A DNA stretch of 64,000 nucleotides from Rubrivivax sp. Lineage in GTDB: Bacteria; Pseudomonadota; Gammaproteobacteria; Burkholderiales; Burkholderiaceae. Each line of letters opens with the position of its first letter. The first letter of the stretch is position 1. Under the pieces are notes generated by a model. The model was not told the DNA's origin and ran no database searches. It saw nothing but the letters and a program-made list of their open reading frames with translations. The translations under genes and the position numbers were made by a program. Below, in pieces: positions 27,086 to 36,004 of this stretch. The stretch is from assembly GCA_016790225.1 (NCBI GenBank), contig JAEUOZ010000058.1, positions 19,258 through 83,257 on the forward strand, written 5' to 3'.

Positions 27086-27109
27086 CCTACTGCTCCGCGC
27101 AGCAGTAGG
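27086..27109. repeat. Perfect inverted repeat between divergent genes
   Basis: Nine-base arms CCTACTGCT and AGCAGTAGG around the six-base loop CCGCGC. It lies 75 bases upstream of the speD ATG and about 150 bases upstream of the plus-strand basic protein. It could be an operator or a leader hairpin; no T-run follows in either direction. Confidence 0.5.
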
Positions 27110-27257
27110 ATCGCCGTCCGGCCGGAACGCAGGCCCGAGTGAGGCGCAGCATCGACCGCGCTGCGCCGCAGGAGCCCGCCCAGCTGCCGGTGCCGAACGG
27201 GCCACGATGAACAATCGTTCGCGTGGTTCGCACCCTTGTGCAGGAGGAGACCAACCC

Positions 27258-27914
27258 ATGGCTACCGCTCGAAAGAAGGCGACACCGTCCTCGACGGCCG
27301 CCCGCCCCACCAAGCAGACCGCTCCCGTCGGCCGGAAGGCCGCCGCACCCGCCGCCGGGAAGCAGGCCGCCGCGCCTGCAGCCGGCAAGCAGGCCGCCGC
27401 GCCTGCGGCCAGGAAGCGGGCCACGGCGCCTGTGTCGATGCCAGCGCCTGCCAGGGCGCCGGCCCGCTCCCGCGGCGCGATCGCGCCGGCTGCCTCGGCA
27501 AGCCCGGCTGCCCCTGTCAAGGCCGCCGCCGTCGCCGCCGCGCCCATGGCGCGCGGCATGATCGTGGGCCTCAAGGTCGCGCTCACCCTCAACGCGCGCA
27601 ACGGCCTGCGCCGCGTGATCTTCGGGCTGGAAAAGAAGGTGGCCGGCAGCACGACCACCTGGATCATCCATTTCGAGCTGCTCGAGCGCGCCAGTCGCTC
27701 GGAAGCCTTTGCCGATCCGCTGGTCCTGCTGGACGTGGAGGTCGACAGCAAGCTCAACAAGAAGGCCGAGACGGCGGCCAGCAAGGGCTTGACGCCCGAT
27801 CAGGCGGCGCACGCGCTGGGCCCTGCGTCCAGCGATGCGAAGGCGGCCAAGGCGGGCGAGATCGACGAGGCGGAGGCTTCCCAGACCGTGCAGGACACCC
27901 TGGCGCAGAAGTGA
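27258..27914 (+). CDS. Ala/Lys-rich basic protein with conserved C-terminal domain, function unknown
   Basis: Predicted 218 residues; GGAGG lies ten bases before the ATG. Residues 1-~95 are a low-complexity Ala/Lys/Arg/Pro tail containing nine-residue repeats (KQAAAPAAG), reminiscent of histone-H1-like or AlgP-type tails. Residues ~98-190 look like a folded domain: IVGLKVALTLNARNGLRRVI, VFGLEKKV-like segment, TTWIIHFELLERASRS, and PLVLLDVEVDSKLN. I do not recognise the family. The basic tail suggests nucleic-acid or polyanion binding. The next gene, an outer-membrane-like protein, begins five bases after the stop, so the two are probably co-transcribed. Confidence 0.7.
   Translation: MATARKKATPSSTAARPTKQTAPVGRKAAAPAAGKQAAAPAAGKQAAAPAARKRATAPVSMPAPARAPARSRGAIAPAASASPAAPVKAAAVAAAPMARGMIVGLKVALTLNARNGLRRVIFGLEKKVAGSTTTWIIHFELLERASRSEAFADPLVLLDVEVDSKLNKKAETAASKGLTPDQAAHALGPASSDAKAAKAGEIDEAEASQTVQDTLAQK
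27351..27431 (+). repeat. 27-base tandem repeat inside the basic-protein gene
   Basis: AAGCAGGCCGCCGCGCCTGC occurs at 27360 and again at 27387, exactly 27 bases apart, with a diverged third unit after 27410. Each unit encodes nine residues (KQAAAPAAG). Such near-identical units can expand or contract by slippage without breaking the frame. Confidence 0.75.
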
Positions 27915-27918
27915 TGCC

Positions 27919-30069
27919 GTGACGCACTGCAAGGCCCGCGCTCGCCTTGTTGGCGCGGCGCTGGTGGCCCTTCCCGGGGTCGTGCTGGCTGCGGCGCCTC
28001 CCGGCGGACGCTGCACGGAGGGCGTGGACTACCAGGCCCTGGGCTTCACCGTGCGCAGCGTCGCCGTGCAGACGCTGTTCGGCTTTCTGCCCTGGGTACA
28101 GCTCGAGCTTCAGCAGGCGCAGGCCGAGGCGCGGGAGCGTCTGGAAGGCAAGCCCTTCGATCTGGAAGCTGCCCTGCGGGTTCGCGATGAGCTCAGAGCC
28201 TATGGCTTCGCTCGTGCCGATCCGGATCAGCGCCTGGCCGTCGCCTGGTCCTACCTGCGGCTGGAGCGCTGCGAAGAAGGGGCGCTGGATCTGCGGCTGG
28301 TCGCGGCGGCGCCTTCGATCGACGTGGGCCTGAGCGGCACGGTGGAGGCCTTGCGGCGCAGCCGCTTTGCGCCGGAGGCGGTGGCGGGCACGCCGCCTGT
28401 GGACGCCTCCGGGCTGCGGTGGCGCCTGACGCCCCGGCTGGGCTGGTCGCCCGGGGACCTGGCCTCGGCGGGCTTGCGGCTGGACGTGCCGCTGCGCGCG
28501 GAGACCGGCCGCGGCCTGGGCTGGCGTGCGCTGTCAGCCGACGCCGAGCGCGTGGGCAGCGGGCAGCGCTGGGCGCTGTCGCTGGAAGGTGGGCGGGATG
28601 TGTCGCCGCAGGCGCGCGAGGCGGCAGCTTCCGTCGGATCCGCAGAGCGCGACGATGACGCGGCGGCGCGCGAGCCGCGCGATGCCGCCGCGCAGCCGCT
28701 GGCCCTGAACCCGATCGGGCTCAGCTGGCGGCTGGATGCCCAGGGCACGCGCGCCCTGCGCGATGTCGCCAATGCCTGGCGCGAGAGGCTGACGGCCCAG
28801 TTCATGATCAGCGACGCGCCCACCGGGCCCGCCGGAACCTCCTGGCGTGTGGGCGGCGTGCTCGGAACGGGGCGCGATGCGGCCGCTGCGGCAGACGAGC
28901 GGGTGATCACCGCTCAACTGGGCCTGGGGCTGGATGCCCGCGGCAGCCGGCACCTGATGGCGCTGTCCTGGGGCCTGGACTTCTCGAAGCCTGCGCGTGG
29001 CGCCAGCCTGCGGCGCCAGTTGCTGGATGCCAGCCTGGATTTGCGCGGGACCTGGGGCGCTCGTCCCGTCCATCTGGATCAACGGCTGCAGGCCGGCTGG
29101 CTGCAGGGCGCCGTCACGGATCTTCCGGGCCAGGCGTTTCGCGCGGGGCATCGGGAACAGCCCTGGCTGCAAGGCGAAGACTGGCAGTTCCGAGAGCAGC
29201 CCGTGATCCGAGGGCGGCCGGGCCAGCCGCAGGAAGCCGGGGCGCGGCGCTTTGTGGCCCACCAGGCGACGCTGGCCCTGACCTGGTGGCGGCAGCCGCT
29301 GCTGCCGGCGGCCGTGCGCGAGGATCCTGAGATCACGCAGGCCATCGAAGGCGCGCTGCAATCGGCGGCCAGCGTGCTGCAGAAGGACCATGTGTCACGC
29401 GATCCGGCGTTCCAGCGCGTCGTCTTGAGCCTGCCGGCGCTCTCCCGGGATCTGGGGCTGCTGCACCTGCGGCTTGAGCAGCTTCAACCCGGGGTGTCTG
29501 CGGAGATCCAGGGTTTGCTGGTGGCTTGCGACCTGCTGGCCAAGGGAACGCGGCGCCGCGTGGAGGAGGCGCTGGTCTCGCGCAGCGGCGCGCAGGTGGG
29601 CGAGCTGCGGACCCTGCTGCCGGGGCACACCGAGCAGCGCCTGCCGCGCCTGCAAGAAGCCTGTGGGACTTCCTTGTTGCCACGCCTGCCCGATGCGGCG
29701 CTGGTGCGCGCCGTGGAGGCCATCGAGCAGCATCACCGCTTCATCGCCTCGCAGATGGCGCTGATCGACGAAGCCGCAGCGATGGCCGGTGCGCAGGCAG
29801 AAGTGGCGCCGGCCGGCCGCACGCTGCAGCGCCTGCTCTTCGATACCGATCTGGCCTCGGCCAGCCCGCTGCTGATGCTGGATCAGGCCTGGCTGAAGCC
29901 GCAGGGTGGCGGGCCGCAGCGCCATCTGCTGAGCCTGGGCCTGGGCTTGCGTCTGACGCTGGTATCCAGCGTGGATCTCAACCTCGGCGTGCTGCGCCAC
30001 CTGCGGCGCGGCCCGCAGGATGCGCGCAGCGGCGGCTTCCTCACGCTGCAGTTCAAGGATTTCTTCTGA
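27919..30069 (+). CDS. Predicted outer-membrane beta-barrel-like protein, function unknown
   Basis: Predicted 716 residues from the GTG at 27919, which leads into a signal peptide (RLVGAALVALPGVVLAAAPP). The N-terminal region (FTVRSVAVQTLFGFLPWVQ; AWSYLRLERCEEGALDLRLV) alternates strand-like and helical segments as in POTRA-type domains. Much of the rest shows alternating polar and hydrophobic strands (e.g. LGLGLDARGSRHLMALSWGLDFS). The chain ends LTLQFKDFF, a C-terminal Phe typical of outer-membrane barrels recognised by BamA. A helical region at ~480-650 interrupts the barrel pattern. No family recognised with confidence. Confidence 0.65.
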   Translation: MTHCKARARLVGAALVALPGVVLAAAPPGGRCTEGVDYQALGFTVRSVAVQTLFGFLPWVQLELQQAQAEARERLEGKPFDLEAALRVRDELRAYGFARADPDQRLAVAWSYLRLERCEEGALDLRLVAAAPSIDVGLSGTVEALRRSRFAPEAVAGTPPVDASGLRWRLTPRLGWSPGDLASAGLRLDVPLRAETGRGLGWRALSADAERVGSGQRWALSLEGGRDVSPQAREAAASVGSAERDDDAAAREPRDAAAQPLALNPIGLSWRLDAQGTRALRDVANAWRERLTAQFMISDAPTGPAGTSWRVGGVLGTGRDAAAAADERVITAQLGLGLDARGSRHLMALSWGLDFSKPARGASLRRQLLDASLDLRGTWGARPVHLDQRLQAGWLQGAVTDLPGQAFRAGHREQPWLQGEDWQFREQPVIRGRPGQPQEAGARRFVAHQATLALTWWRQPLLPAAVREDPEITQAIEGALQSAASVLQKDHVSRDPAFQRVVLSLPALSRDLGLLHLRLEQLQPGVSAEIQGLLVACDLLAKGTRRRVEEALVSRSGAQVGELRTLLPGHTEQRLPRLQEACGTSLLPRLPDAALVRAVEAIEQHHRFIASQMALIDEAAAMAGAQAEVAPAGRTLQRLLFDTDLASASPLLMLDQAWLKPQGGGPQRHLLSLGLGLRLTLVSSVDLNLGVLRHLRRGPQDARSGGFLTLQFKDFF

Positions 30070-30370
30070 ACGGCACGCGTCTGGATGTATCAGCGGCATC
30101 CGCGTGAATCGTTGCGCTCGGTTGCACTTTCCAACAAGTAAGGCCGGCGGCTGTCAATCCCCTAATACATCGCGCGCGGGGCCATGCTGCACTGCATCGT
30201 GAGTTCTAGGGGGGTGTATCCAGGCGTTGCGATGCATTTGCATGCACTCCGCACAGGGCTTCACGGAACCGGATCGTGCGGCGGATACGGTGCAGGTCAT
30301 TCGGCGAAGCGCCGGTTCCAGCTGAGCCTGGTTCCCGCGCACCGCCCGGACCCACCGAGAGCCCGCCACC
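30070..30370 (+). promoter_or_regulatory. Intergenic region before the large redox operon
   Basis: About 300 bases without a gene. A weak imperfect hairpin (GGATG...CATCC flanked by ACGC...GCGT) at 30075-30105 may end the upstream transcript. TAATAC at 30163-30168 is a possible -10 element without a convincing -35. ATGCATTTGCAT at 30232-30243 is a short palindrome near a second TGCA-rich stretch at 30184-30196, a possible operator. The promoter of the 17-kb operon beginning with apbE most likely lies here. Confidence 0.4.
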
Positions 30371-31402
30371 ATGTTCCAGTCCCTGCAGTCCCTGCGAACG
30401 GCGCTTCGACGCCACCTGCCGCACCGCGGGCCGCCGCCCGGCCTGCACCGCATCGAACCGGTGGAAGACGCCGGCTGGTACCGCGACGAAGCCGCCATCA
30501 TGGGCACGGCGATCACCGCGGAGCTGTGGGCCGACAGCCAGGAGCAGGGTGCCGAAGCCCTGGCCGCCGTGATGGGCGAGATGCGCCGCATCGACGAGGC
30601 CATGAGCCCGCACAAGAGCGGCTCGGAGCTGTCGCGCATCAACCGCGAGGCCTTTCACCGCTGGGTGCCGGTCTCGGGCGAGATGTTCGGCCTGCTGGAC
30701 CGTGCGCTGCAGTTTTCGGCGCTGACCGAGGGCGCCTTCGACATCAGCTTTGCCGCCGTCGGGCGCCTGTACGACTACCGCGCCGGCACGGCGCCGGACG
30801 AGGCCGCGCTGGCCGCGGCGCTGCCGGGTGTCGGCTGGCGCCATCTGGAGCTGGATGCCCTGATGCACGCGGTGCGCTTTCACCACCCGGCCACCTGCAT
30901 CGATCTGGGTGGCTTTGCCAAGGGCCATGCCGTGGATCGCGCCGCCACGGAGCTGAAGCGCCTGGGCATCGGCCATGCGTTTGTCAGTGCCGGCGGCGAC
31001 AGCCGCGTCATCGGTGACCGCCGCGGCCGCCCCTGGCAGCTGGGCGTGCGCGATCCGCGCCGCGAGGGCCAGCTGGTGGCGGTGCTGCCGCTGGAAGAGG
31101 TCTCGGTGTCGACCTCGGGCGACTACGAGCGCTGCTTCGAGCGCGACGGCGAGCGCGTCCACCACCTGCTGGATCCGGCCACCGGGCGACCGGCGCAGGG
31201 CGCACGCAGCGTCACCGTGCTGGCGCCCGACGGGCTGACGGCGGAGGCGCTGTCCAAGACCGCCTTTGTGCGCGGGCCGCAGGCCGGGCTGGCCTTGATC
31301 GAACGGGTGCCCGGCGTGGATGCCGTGATCGTCGATGCCCAGGGCGTGCTGCACCGCTCGTCCGGCCTGCTTCTGGACACCGCGTCGGAGCAACTGCCAT
31401 GA
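30371..31402 (+). CDS. apbE: FAD:protein FMN transferase ApbE
   Basis: Predicted 343 residues. The family transfers FMN from FAD to a Ser/Thr of exported or membrane target proteins. Conserved blocks are present: MGTAITAELW, RRIDEAMSPHKSGSELSRIN, TEGAFDISFAAVGRLYDYR, CIDLGGFAKGHAVDRA, VSAGGDSRVIG, VSVSTSGDYERCF and HHLLDPATGRPA. No cleavable signal peptide or lipobox is obvious, so its compartment is uncertain. It is the first gene of the redox operon; the four-base overlap with the next gene (ATGA) indicates coupling. I saw no clear flavinylation motif ([DE]xx[ST]GA[ST]) in neighbouring proteins by eye, so the acceptor is unknown. Confidence 0.9.
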   Translation: MFQSLQSLRTALRRHLPHRGPPPGLHRIEPVEDAGWYRDEAAIMGTAITAELWADSQEQGAEALAAVMGEMRRIDEAMSPHKSGSELSRINREAFHRWVPVSGEMFGLLDRALQFSALTEGAFDISFAAVGRLYDYRAGTAPDEAALAAALPGVGWRHLELDALMHAVRFHHPATCIDLGGFAKGHAVDRAATELKRLGIGHAFVSAGGDSRVIGDRRGRPWQLGVRDPRREGQLVAVLPLEEVSVSTSGDYERCFERDGERVHHLLDPATGRPAQGARSVTVLAPDGLTAEALSKTAFVRGPQAGLALIERVPGVDAVIVDAQGVLHRSSGLLLDTASEQLP

Positions 31403-34400
31403 CCGCCGATCCGCGTGAGACCCCGCCGCAAGGCGGCTGGCGGCCCGATGCCTCGCGCATCGTGCTGGTGCTCGTGGCCCTGCTGCTGGCCGCCGTGCTG
31501 CTGGGTTGCGGCGGCGCTGCCACCAGCCAGGGCGAAGGCCTGACGGTGACCGGCGAGGTGCCGCTGGTCTATGCCAAGCGCTCGAGTGCCGTGCGCATGA
31601 ACCCGACCAACGGCGCCCCCAGCGCGCCGGGCGGTGACCTGATGCTGCGCGAGAAGAGCTCGCCCAGTGCGCCGGAGCACAACCTCACCGCGGCCATCAC
31701 GCAAGGGCAGGGCGATGTCTCCGACCCCGAGGTGTCCTACGACGGCAAGAAGGTGGTCTTTGCGCTCCGGTGCCCGAGCGCCGGCACCGCGCAGATTGAC
31801 GGGGCGCCGGCCTGCACGGGGCGCTGGAACCTCTGGGAATACGACATGACGGGTGCGGCCTCGCTGGCCGCTGGCAAGCTGCGGCGCATCACCGCCAGCA
31901 CCGATGCCGACGATGTGGACCCGGTCTACCTGCCCGATGGTCGCGGCTTCGTCTTCAGCTCCAACCGGCAGGCCAAGTCGCGGCTGAACCAGGCCCTGGG
32001 CCGCGCCTACCTGGCGCTGGACGAATACGAGCGCGAGCGCGTCTTCAACCTGCACACCGTCAATCCCAGCGGCGGCAACCTGCAGCAGATCAGCTTCAAC
32101 CAGAGCCACGAGCGCAACCCGGTGATCCGCGCCAACGGCGACATCATGTTTGCGCGCTGGGAACACGTGGCCGACCGCAACCGCTTCGCCATCTTCCGCG
32201 CCAAGCCGGATGGAACGGACCTCTTCGTGCTGTACGGCGCACACAGCCCGGGCAACAGCTACCTGCACCCGCGGGAGATGGATCCGGCCGGTCGCTACAA
32301 GGGCTTCGTGGCGACCTCGCTGATGCCGCTGTCCGGCACGCACGAAGGCGGCTCGCTGGTCTTCATCGATGCCGCCAACTATTCAGAACAGGATACGCCG
32401 GCCAACAACCGCGTGCCGACCCAGGGTGGCAACACCGAGCCCACGGCGCAGACCCTGGAATCCGGCCGCGGACTGTCGCGCTGGGGCCGGGTCACCTCGC
32501 CCTACCCGCTGTGGGACGGCACGGACCGCGTGCTGGTGGCCTACCGCCCTTGCGAAGTGACGCGGGCCGGCGCGGTGGTGCCCTGCGCCAATCTCACGGC
32601 CGCCGAGCTGGCGCGCCTGTCGTCCGATCGTTCGATGGCGGCCGAGGCTGCCGACGAGTTGCAGGACAACGTGCCGCCCAACTATGCGATCTACCTGTTC
32701 GATCCGAAGGATCAGACCTGGCTGAACGTCGCGGCACCGCCCAGCGGCTTCATGCACGTCGATCCGGTGCCGCTGATCGCACGCGCCGAACCCAACGCGC
32801 CGGAACCCACCAATGTGGATGCCGCGCTCGCTGCCCAGGGAATGGCACTGATCGAGGTGCGCAGCGTCTTCGATACCGACGGTCTGGACCGCATGGGCCG
32901 CAGCATGATCGTGGCGGCCGATCTGCCGGCGGGCTGCAGCAGCGGCATCCCGCAGACAGCCCCGCTGGAGGCGCAGGACACGCGGGCCCGCGTGGCCGAT
33001 CTGCTGCGCCTGAAGGACCCGGCCGACGCGGCCTATGGCTGCAACCCCGTGCGCTTCGTGCGGGCGCTGCGCGGCATCCCGCCGCCTTCGGGCAGCACCG
33101 GCCTGCGCGCCGCCATCGGCGAGACCGATTTCGAGCAGCAGCAGATCCTGGGCTATGCGCCGATCGAACCCGACGGCTCGTTCAAGCTCAAGGTGCCGGC
33201 CGATGTGCCGCTGGCGCTGCAGGTGGTGGATGCGCAGGGCCGCGGCTTCCAGACGCACACCAACTGGATCCAGGTGCGCCCCGGCGAGCGCCGCACCTGC
33301 GATGGCTGCCACAGCCCGCGCCGCGGCGGCGCCATCAATTCCGGCTCCATCGTGGATACGCTGGCCGCGGGCATCCAGCGCATCCTGGCCACCGCGCGCC
33401 AGGGTGGCGAGACCATGGCCGGCACACGCACGCGGCTGGATCCGGCGCTGCTGAACCTCAGCCGCGACCCGCAGTACCTGGACGCCTGGGCCGACGCCGG
33501 CGTGATGGGCGTGACGCCGCGCACGCGGCTGAGCCTGGCCTACACCGGCAACGCCGATCCGGCGCAGGACCTGCGCACCGCGGTTCCGCTGAACGGCGTC
33601 ATCAACTACCCCGAGCACATCGCGCCGCTGTGGACGCGCGACCGCGGCGCGGCGACCTGCGTCAACTGCCACACGGGCAGTGCGCGCCTGGACCTGCGCA
33701 GCACGGTCGCCGGCACCGGCCGCCTGGTCTCGTACGAAGAGCTGCTGGTCGGCGATCCGCAGATCGATCCGGCCACCGGCCGCCCGGTGACCCGGCTGGA
33801 AGACGGCGTGCCCGTGGTGCAGCGCCTGCCCGCGCTGGTGGAGACGAGTTCCGGCGCGATGAACACGGCGGGCCAGGCGCGCAAGAGCCGGCTGACCGAG
33901 ATCCTGTTCGGGCAGTCGTTGCTGGCCTCGGCCGCCGCACGGGCTGCGCATCCGCAGCCACCGGCTGACGCTCCGGACCATGCGACGCTGCTCAACGTGG
34001 CCGAGAAGCGGCTGCTGGCCGAATGGATGGATCTCGGCGGGCAGTACTACAACGATCCCTTCACGCCGGGCGCCGGTGTGCGCAGCGTCACCGGCCTGAG
34101 CGAGGCGAGCTTTGCCAGCGAGGTGCTGCCGGTGCTGCGCGCCAACTGCGCCAGTGCCTGCCACCAGGCCGTGGGCACCAATGCCGCGCCCTCCGGCGCG
34201 AGCTTCCGCGAGAACCGCTTCGTGCTCACCGGCGACGCCACGGGCGACTACGGCGCCACGCTGTCGATGATCAACGACACCTGCAACCCGGGTGCCAATC
34301 CCCTGCTGCGCCGGCCTTCCACGGCGCCGCATCCGCAAGGGGCTGCCGGCGCCGCCGCGGTGCTGCCCGCAGGCAGCGCGGGCTACCAGGCCATTGCCGG

Positions 34401-34431
34401 GTGGATCTCGCGCGGCTGCGCCGGATCGTGA
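31399..34431 (+). CDS. HzsA-related lipoprotein with beta-propeller-like repeats and c-type haem motifs
   Basis: Predicted 1010 residues. A hydrophobic segment ending in the lipobox VLLGC (Cys37) marks an exported lipoprotein. Residues ~90-450 contain PD40/TolB-like propeller blades (e.g. PVYLPDGRGFVFSSNRQ; NPVIRANGDIMFARWE). The C-terminal half carries C634-DG-C-H638, C754-VN-C-H758 and C917-ASA-C-H922, that is, two standard CxxCH and one CX3CH motif. The overall plan resembles proteins named after the hydrazine synthase alpha subunit (HzsA), but the hydrazine synthase beta and gamma subunits and hydroxylamine dehydrogenase are absent, so hydrazine chemistry is not implied. A periplasmic electron-transfer or redox enzyme role is likely. 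Coupled to apbE by a four-base overlap. Confidence 0.83.
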   Translation: MTADPRETPPQGGWRPDASRIVLVLVALLLAAVLLGCGGAATSQGEGLTVTGEVPLVYAKRSSAVRMNPTNGAPSAPGGDLMLREKSSPSAPEHNLTAAITQGQGDVSDPEVSYDGKKVVFALRCPSAGTAQIDGAPACTGRWNLWEYDMTGAASLAAGKLRRITASTDADDVDPVYLPDGRGFVFSSNRQAKSRLNQALGRAYLALDEYERERVFNLHTVNPSGGNLQQISFNQSHERNPVIRANGDIMFARWEHVADRNRFAIFRAKPDGTDLFVLYGAHSPGNSYLHPREMDPAGRYKGFVATSLMPLSGTHEGGSLVFIDAANYSEQDTPANNRVPTQGGNTEPTAQTLESGRGLSRWGRVTSPYPLWDGTDRVLVAYRPCEVTRAGAVVPCANLTAAELARLSSDRSMAAEAADELQDNVPPNYAIYLFDPKDQTWLNVAAPPSGFMHVDPVPLIARAEPNAPEPTNVDAALAAQGMALIEVRSVFDTDGLDRMGRSMIVAADLPAGCSSGIPQTAPLEAQDTRARVADLLRLKDPADAAYGCNPVRFVRALRGIPPPSGSTGLRAAIGETDFEQQQILGYAPIEPDGSFKLKVPADVPLALQVVDAQGRGFQTHTNWIQVRPGERRTCDGCHSPRRGGAINSGSIVDTLAAGIQRILATARQGGETMAGTRTRLDPALLNLSRDPQYLDAWADAGVMGVTPRTRLSLAYTGNADPAQDLRTAVPLNGVINYPEHIAPLWTRDRGAATCVNCHTGSARLDLRSTVAGTGRLVSYEELLVGDPQIDPATGRPVTRLEDGVPVVQRLPALVETSSGAMNTAGQARKSRLTEILFGQSLLASAAARAAHPQPPADAPDHATLLNVAEKRLLAEWMDLGGQYYNDPFTPGAGVRSVTGLSEASFASEVLPVLRANCASACHQAVGTNAAPSGASFRENRFVLTGDATGDYGATLSMINDTCNPGANPLLRRPSTAPHPQGAAGAAAVLPAGSAGYQAIAGWISRGCAGS

Positions 34432-34439
34432 GGCCACCG

Positions 34440-35144
34440 ATGCGAACCCTGCCGGGACTCCTGAAAACCCTGCGCTGGAGCACTGCCGGCGATGCGGGGC
34501 TCGCGACCGGCCGTGCCCGGCGCCAGGCCCAGCGCCGGCTGCGCGCCGCCTGGCCGCGGCTGGCGCTGCCGCTGGCCCTGGTGACGCTGGTTGCCTGCGG
34601 CGGCGGCAGCAACCCCTTCGACAACCCGCCCGCCGTGGACAACCCGGTGATCCAGGGCGGACGCAAGCTGTCCTTCGCCTACTACCAGCGCTGCGTGCAC
34701 CCGGTCCTGCTGATGCAGCTGCCGGTGGTGCAGAACGGCGTGCGTTCGCTCAATACCTGCGCGGCGGCCGGCTGCCATGACGATGTCTCCGGCACGGGCG
34801 GCGCGCTGCGCGTGCGGCCGCAGGCAGCAGCGGTCAACCTGGCCGACACCACGCTGACGCCCGAAGCCATCCGCGGCACCGAGATGTACCGCAACTTCTA
34901 TTCGGCGCAGGGTGAATCGATTCCTGGCCAGCCGCTGTCCAGCCGATTGCTGCTCAAGCCGCTGCTGCAGAACATGCTGCACGGCGGCGGGCTGATCTTC
35001 GAGAACCTGGACGATCCCCAGCTCAAGCGCATCGCCTACTGGATCAACCGCCCGATGCCGGCCGGCCAGGATGAATTCAGCGCCGCGGCGGCTTCGATGT
35101 TCACGCCGGCGGACATCCACACAGGGGTCTGCAATGCAGACTGA
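34440..35144 (+). CDS. Exported lipoprotein with an unusual CX4CH haem-like motif
   Basis: Predicted 234 residues; the ATG lies eight bases after the upstream gene. A basic N-region precedes a hydrophobic stretch ending in lipobox TLVAC (Cys53). C107-AAAG-C-H113 (in NTCAAAGCHDDVSG) is a CX4CH arrangement, known as a non-standard covalent haem site in some cytochromes c. The protein continues with RLLLKPLLQNMLHGGG and IAYWINRP, which resemble small c-type cytochrome helices. Likely a partner of the HzsA-related protein. The stop overlaps the next gene by 11 bases. Confidence 0.75.
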   Translation: MRTLPGLLKTLRWSTAGDAGLATGRARRQAQRRLRAAWPRLALPLALVTLVACGGGSNPFDNPPAVDNPVIQGGRKLSFAYYQRCVHPVLLMQLPVVQNGVRSLNTCAAAGCHDDVSGTGGALRVRPQAAAVNLADTTLTPEAIRGTEMYRNFYSAQGESIPGQPLSSRLLLKPLLQNMLHGGGLIFENLDDPQLKRIAYWINRPMPAGQDEFSAAAASMFTPADIHTGVCNAD

Positions 35145-35979
35145 GCGGCGTCGTTGGGGACGTTCCGCCGCGCGGGCGGTGCTGCTGACGGCTGGCCTGC
35201 TGCCGGCCCTGGTCGGCCTGCGGCCCGCCGCGGCGCAGACCGCAGCCGCACCGTCCGCGCCGGGCGCGGCGTCCGTGACGACACCGTCCCAGCCGCCCGA
35301 TGCGGCATCCGAGCGCCTGGTGGTGGCCGATCCCTTCCTGGAGTTGCACACCGGGCCGGGCCGCGGCTATCCGGTCTTCCACGTGGCGGCCCGGGGCGAG
35401 TGGGTGGAAATCCGGCTGCGCCACACCGACTGGTTCCAGGTGCGCACCGACAAGGGCATCGAAGGCTGGGTGCAGCGCGCGCAGCTGCAGGGCACGCTCA
35501 CGGCCGCCGGCGCGCCCAAGACCTTTCGCGATCTGCTGCTGGACGACTACCTCGCACGCCGGCTGGAGCTCGGCGCCGCCTGGGGGCGCTTCAAGAGCGA
35601 GCCGCTGCTGAAGGTGTTCGTCAGCTACCGCCTGACCGAAGCCTTCCATGTCGAGGGCACGCTGGGCCAGGTGCAGGGCGTCTTCTCGGGCACCGACTAC
35701 TGGCACCTGAATCTGCACACCGAGCCCTGGTCGGACCGGCGCCTCTCGCCCAGCTTCGGCATCGGCTTCGGGCGCTTCCGCAACCTGCCCAACGCCAGCC
35801 TCGTAGGCACCCAGGTGACCGACACACCCATGGCCCAGATGACGCTGGGGCTGCGCTGGCACCTGAGCGACCGCTTCATCCTGCGTGCGGACTACGGGCT
35901 GCACACGGCCTACCTGGACAACCGGCGCACGGGCGAGTACCGCTCGCTCTCGACGGGCCTGTCCTTCTTCTTCCGCTGA
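35134..35979 (+). CDS. SH3-like domain plus outer-membrane barrel protein
   Basis: Predicted 281 residues from the ATG within the end of the previous gene; signal peptide AVLLTAGLLPALVGLRPAAAQ. Residues ~60-125 form a bacterial SH3-like domain (FLELHTGPGRGYPVFHVAARG; WFQVRTDKGIEGWVQRAQL). Residues ~150-281 form an eight-strand-like barrel of the outer-membrane beta-barrel family, ending SLSTGLSFFFR. SH3 modules often bind peptidoglycan, so it may tether the operon's machinery between wall and outer membrane. Confidence 0.8.
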   Translation: MQTERRRWGRSAARAVLLTAGLLPALVGLRPAAAQTAAAPSAPGAASVTTPSQPPDAASERLVVADPFLELHTGPGRGYPVFHVAARGEWVEIRLRHTDWFQVRTDKGIEGWVQRAQLQGTLTAAGAPKTFRDLLLDDYLARRLELGAAWGRFKSEPLLKVFVSYRLTEAFHVEGTLGQVQGVFSGTDYWHLNLHTEPWSDRRLSPSFGIGFGRFRNLPNASLVGTQVTDTPMAQMTLGLRWHLSDRFILRADYGLHTAYLDNRRTGEYRSLSTGLSFFFR

Positions 35980-36004
35980 CAACGACAAACCTGGAGTGAA
36001 CGCC

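Noticed and set aside
31399..34431. Anammox hydrazine synthase
   Set aside because: Only an HzsA-related architecture is present; the beta and gamma subunits, hydroxylamine dehydrogenase and anammox context are missing.
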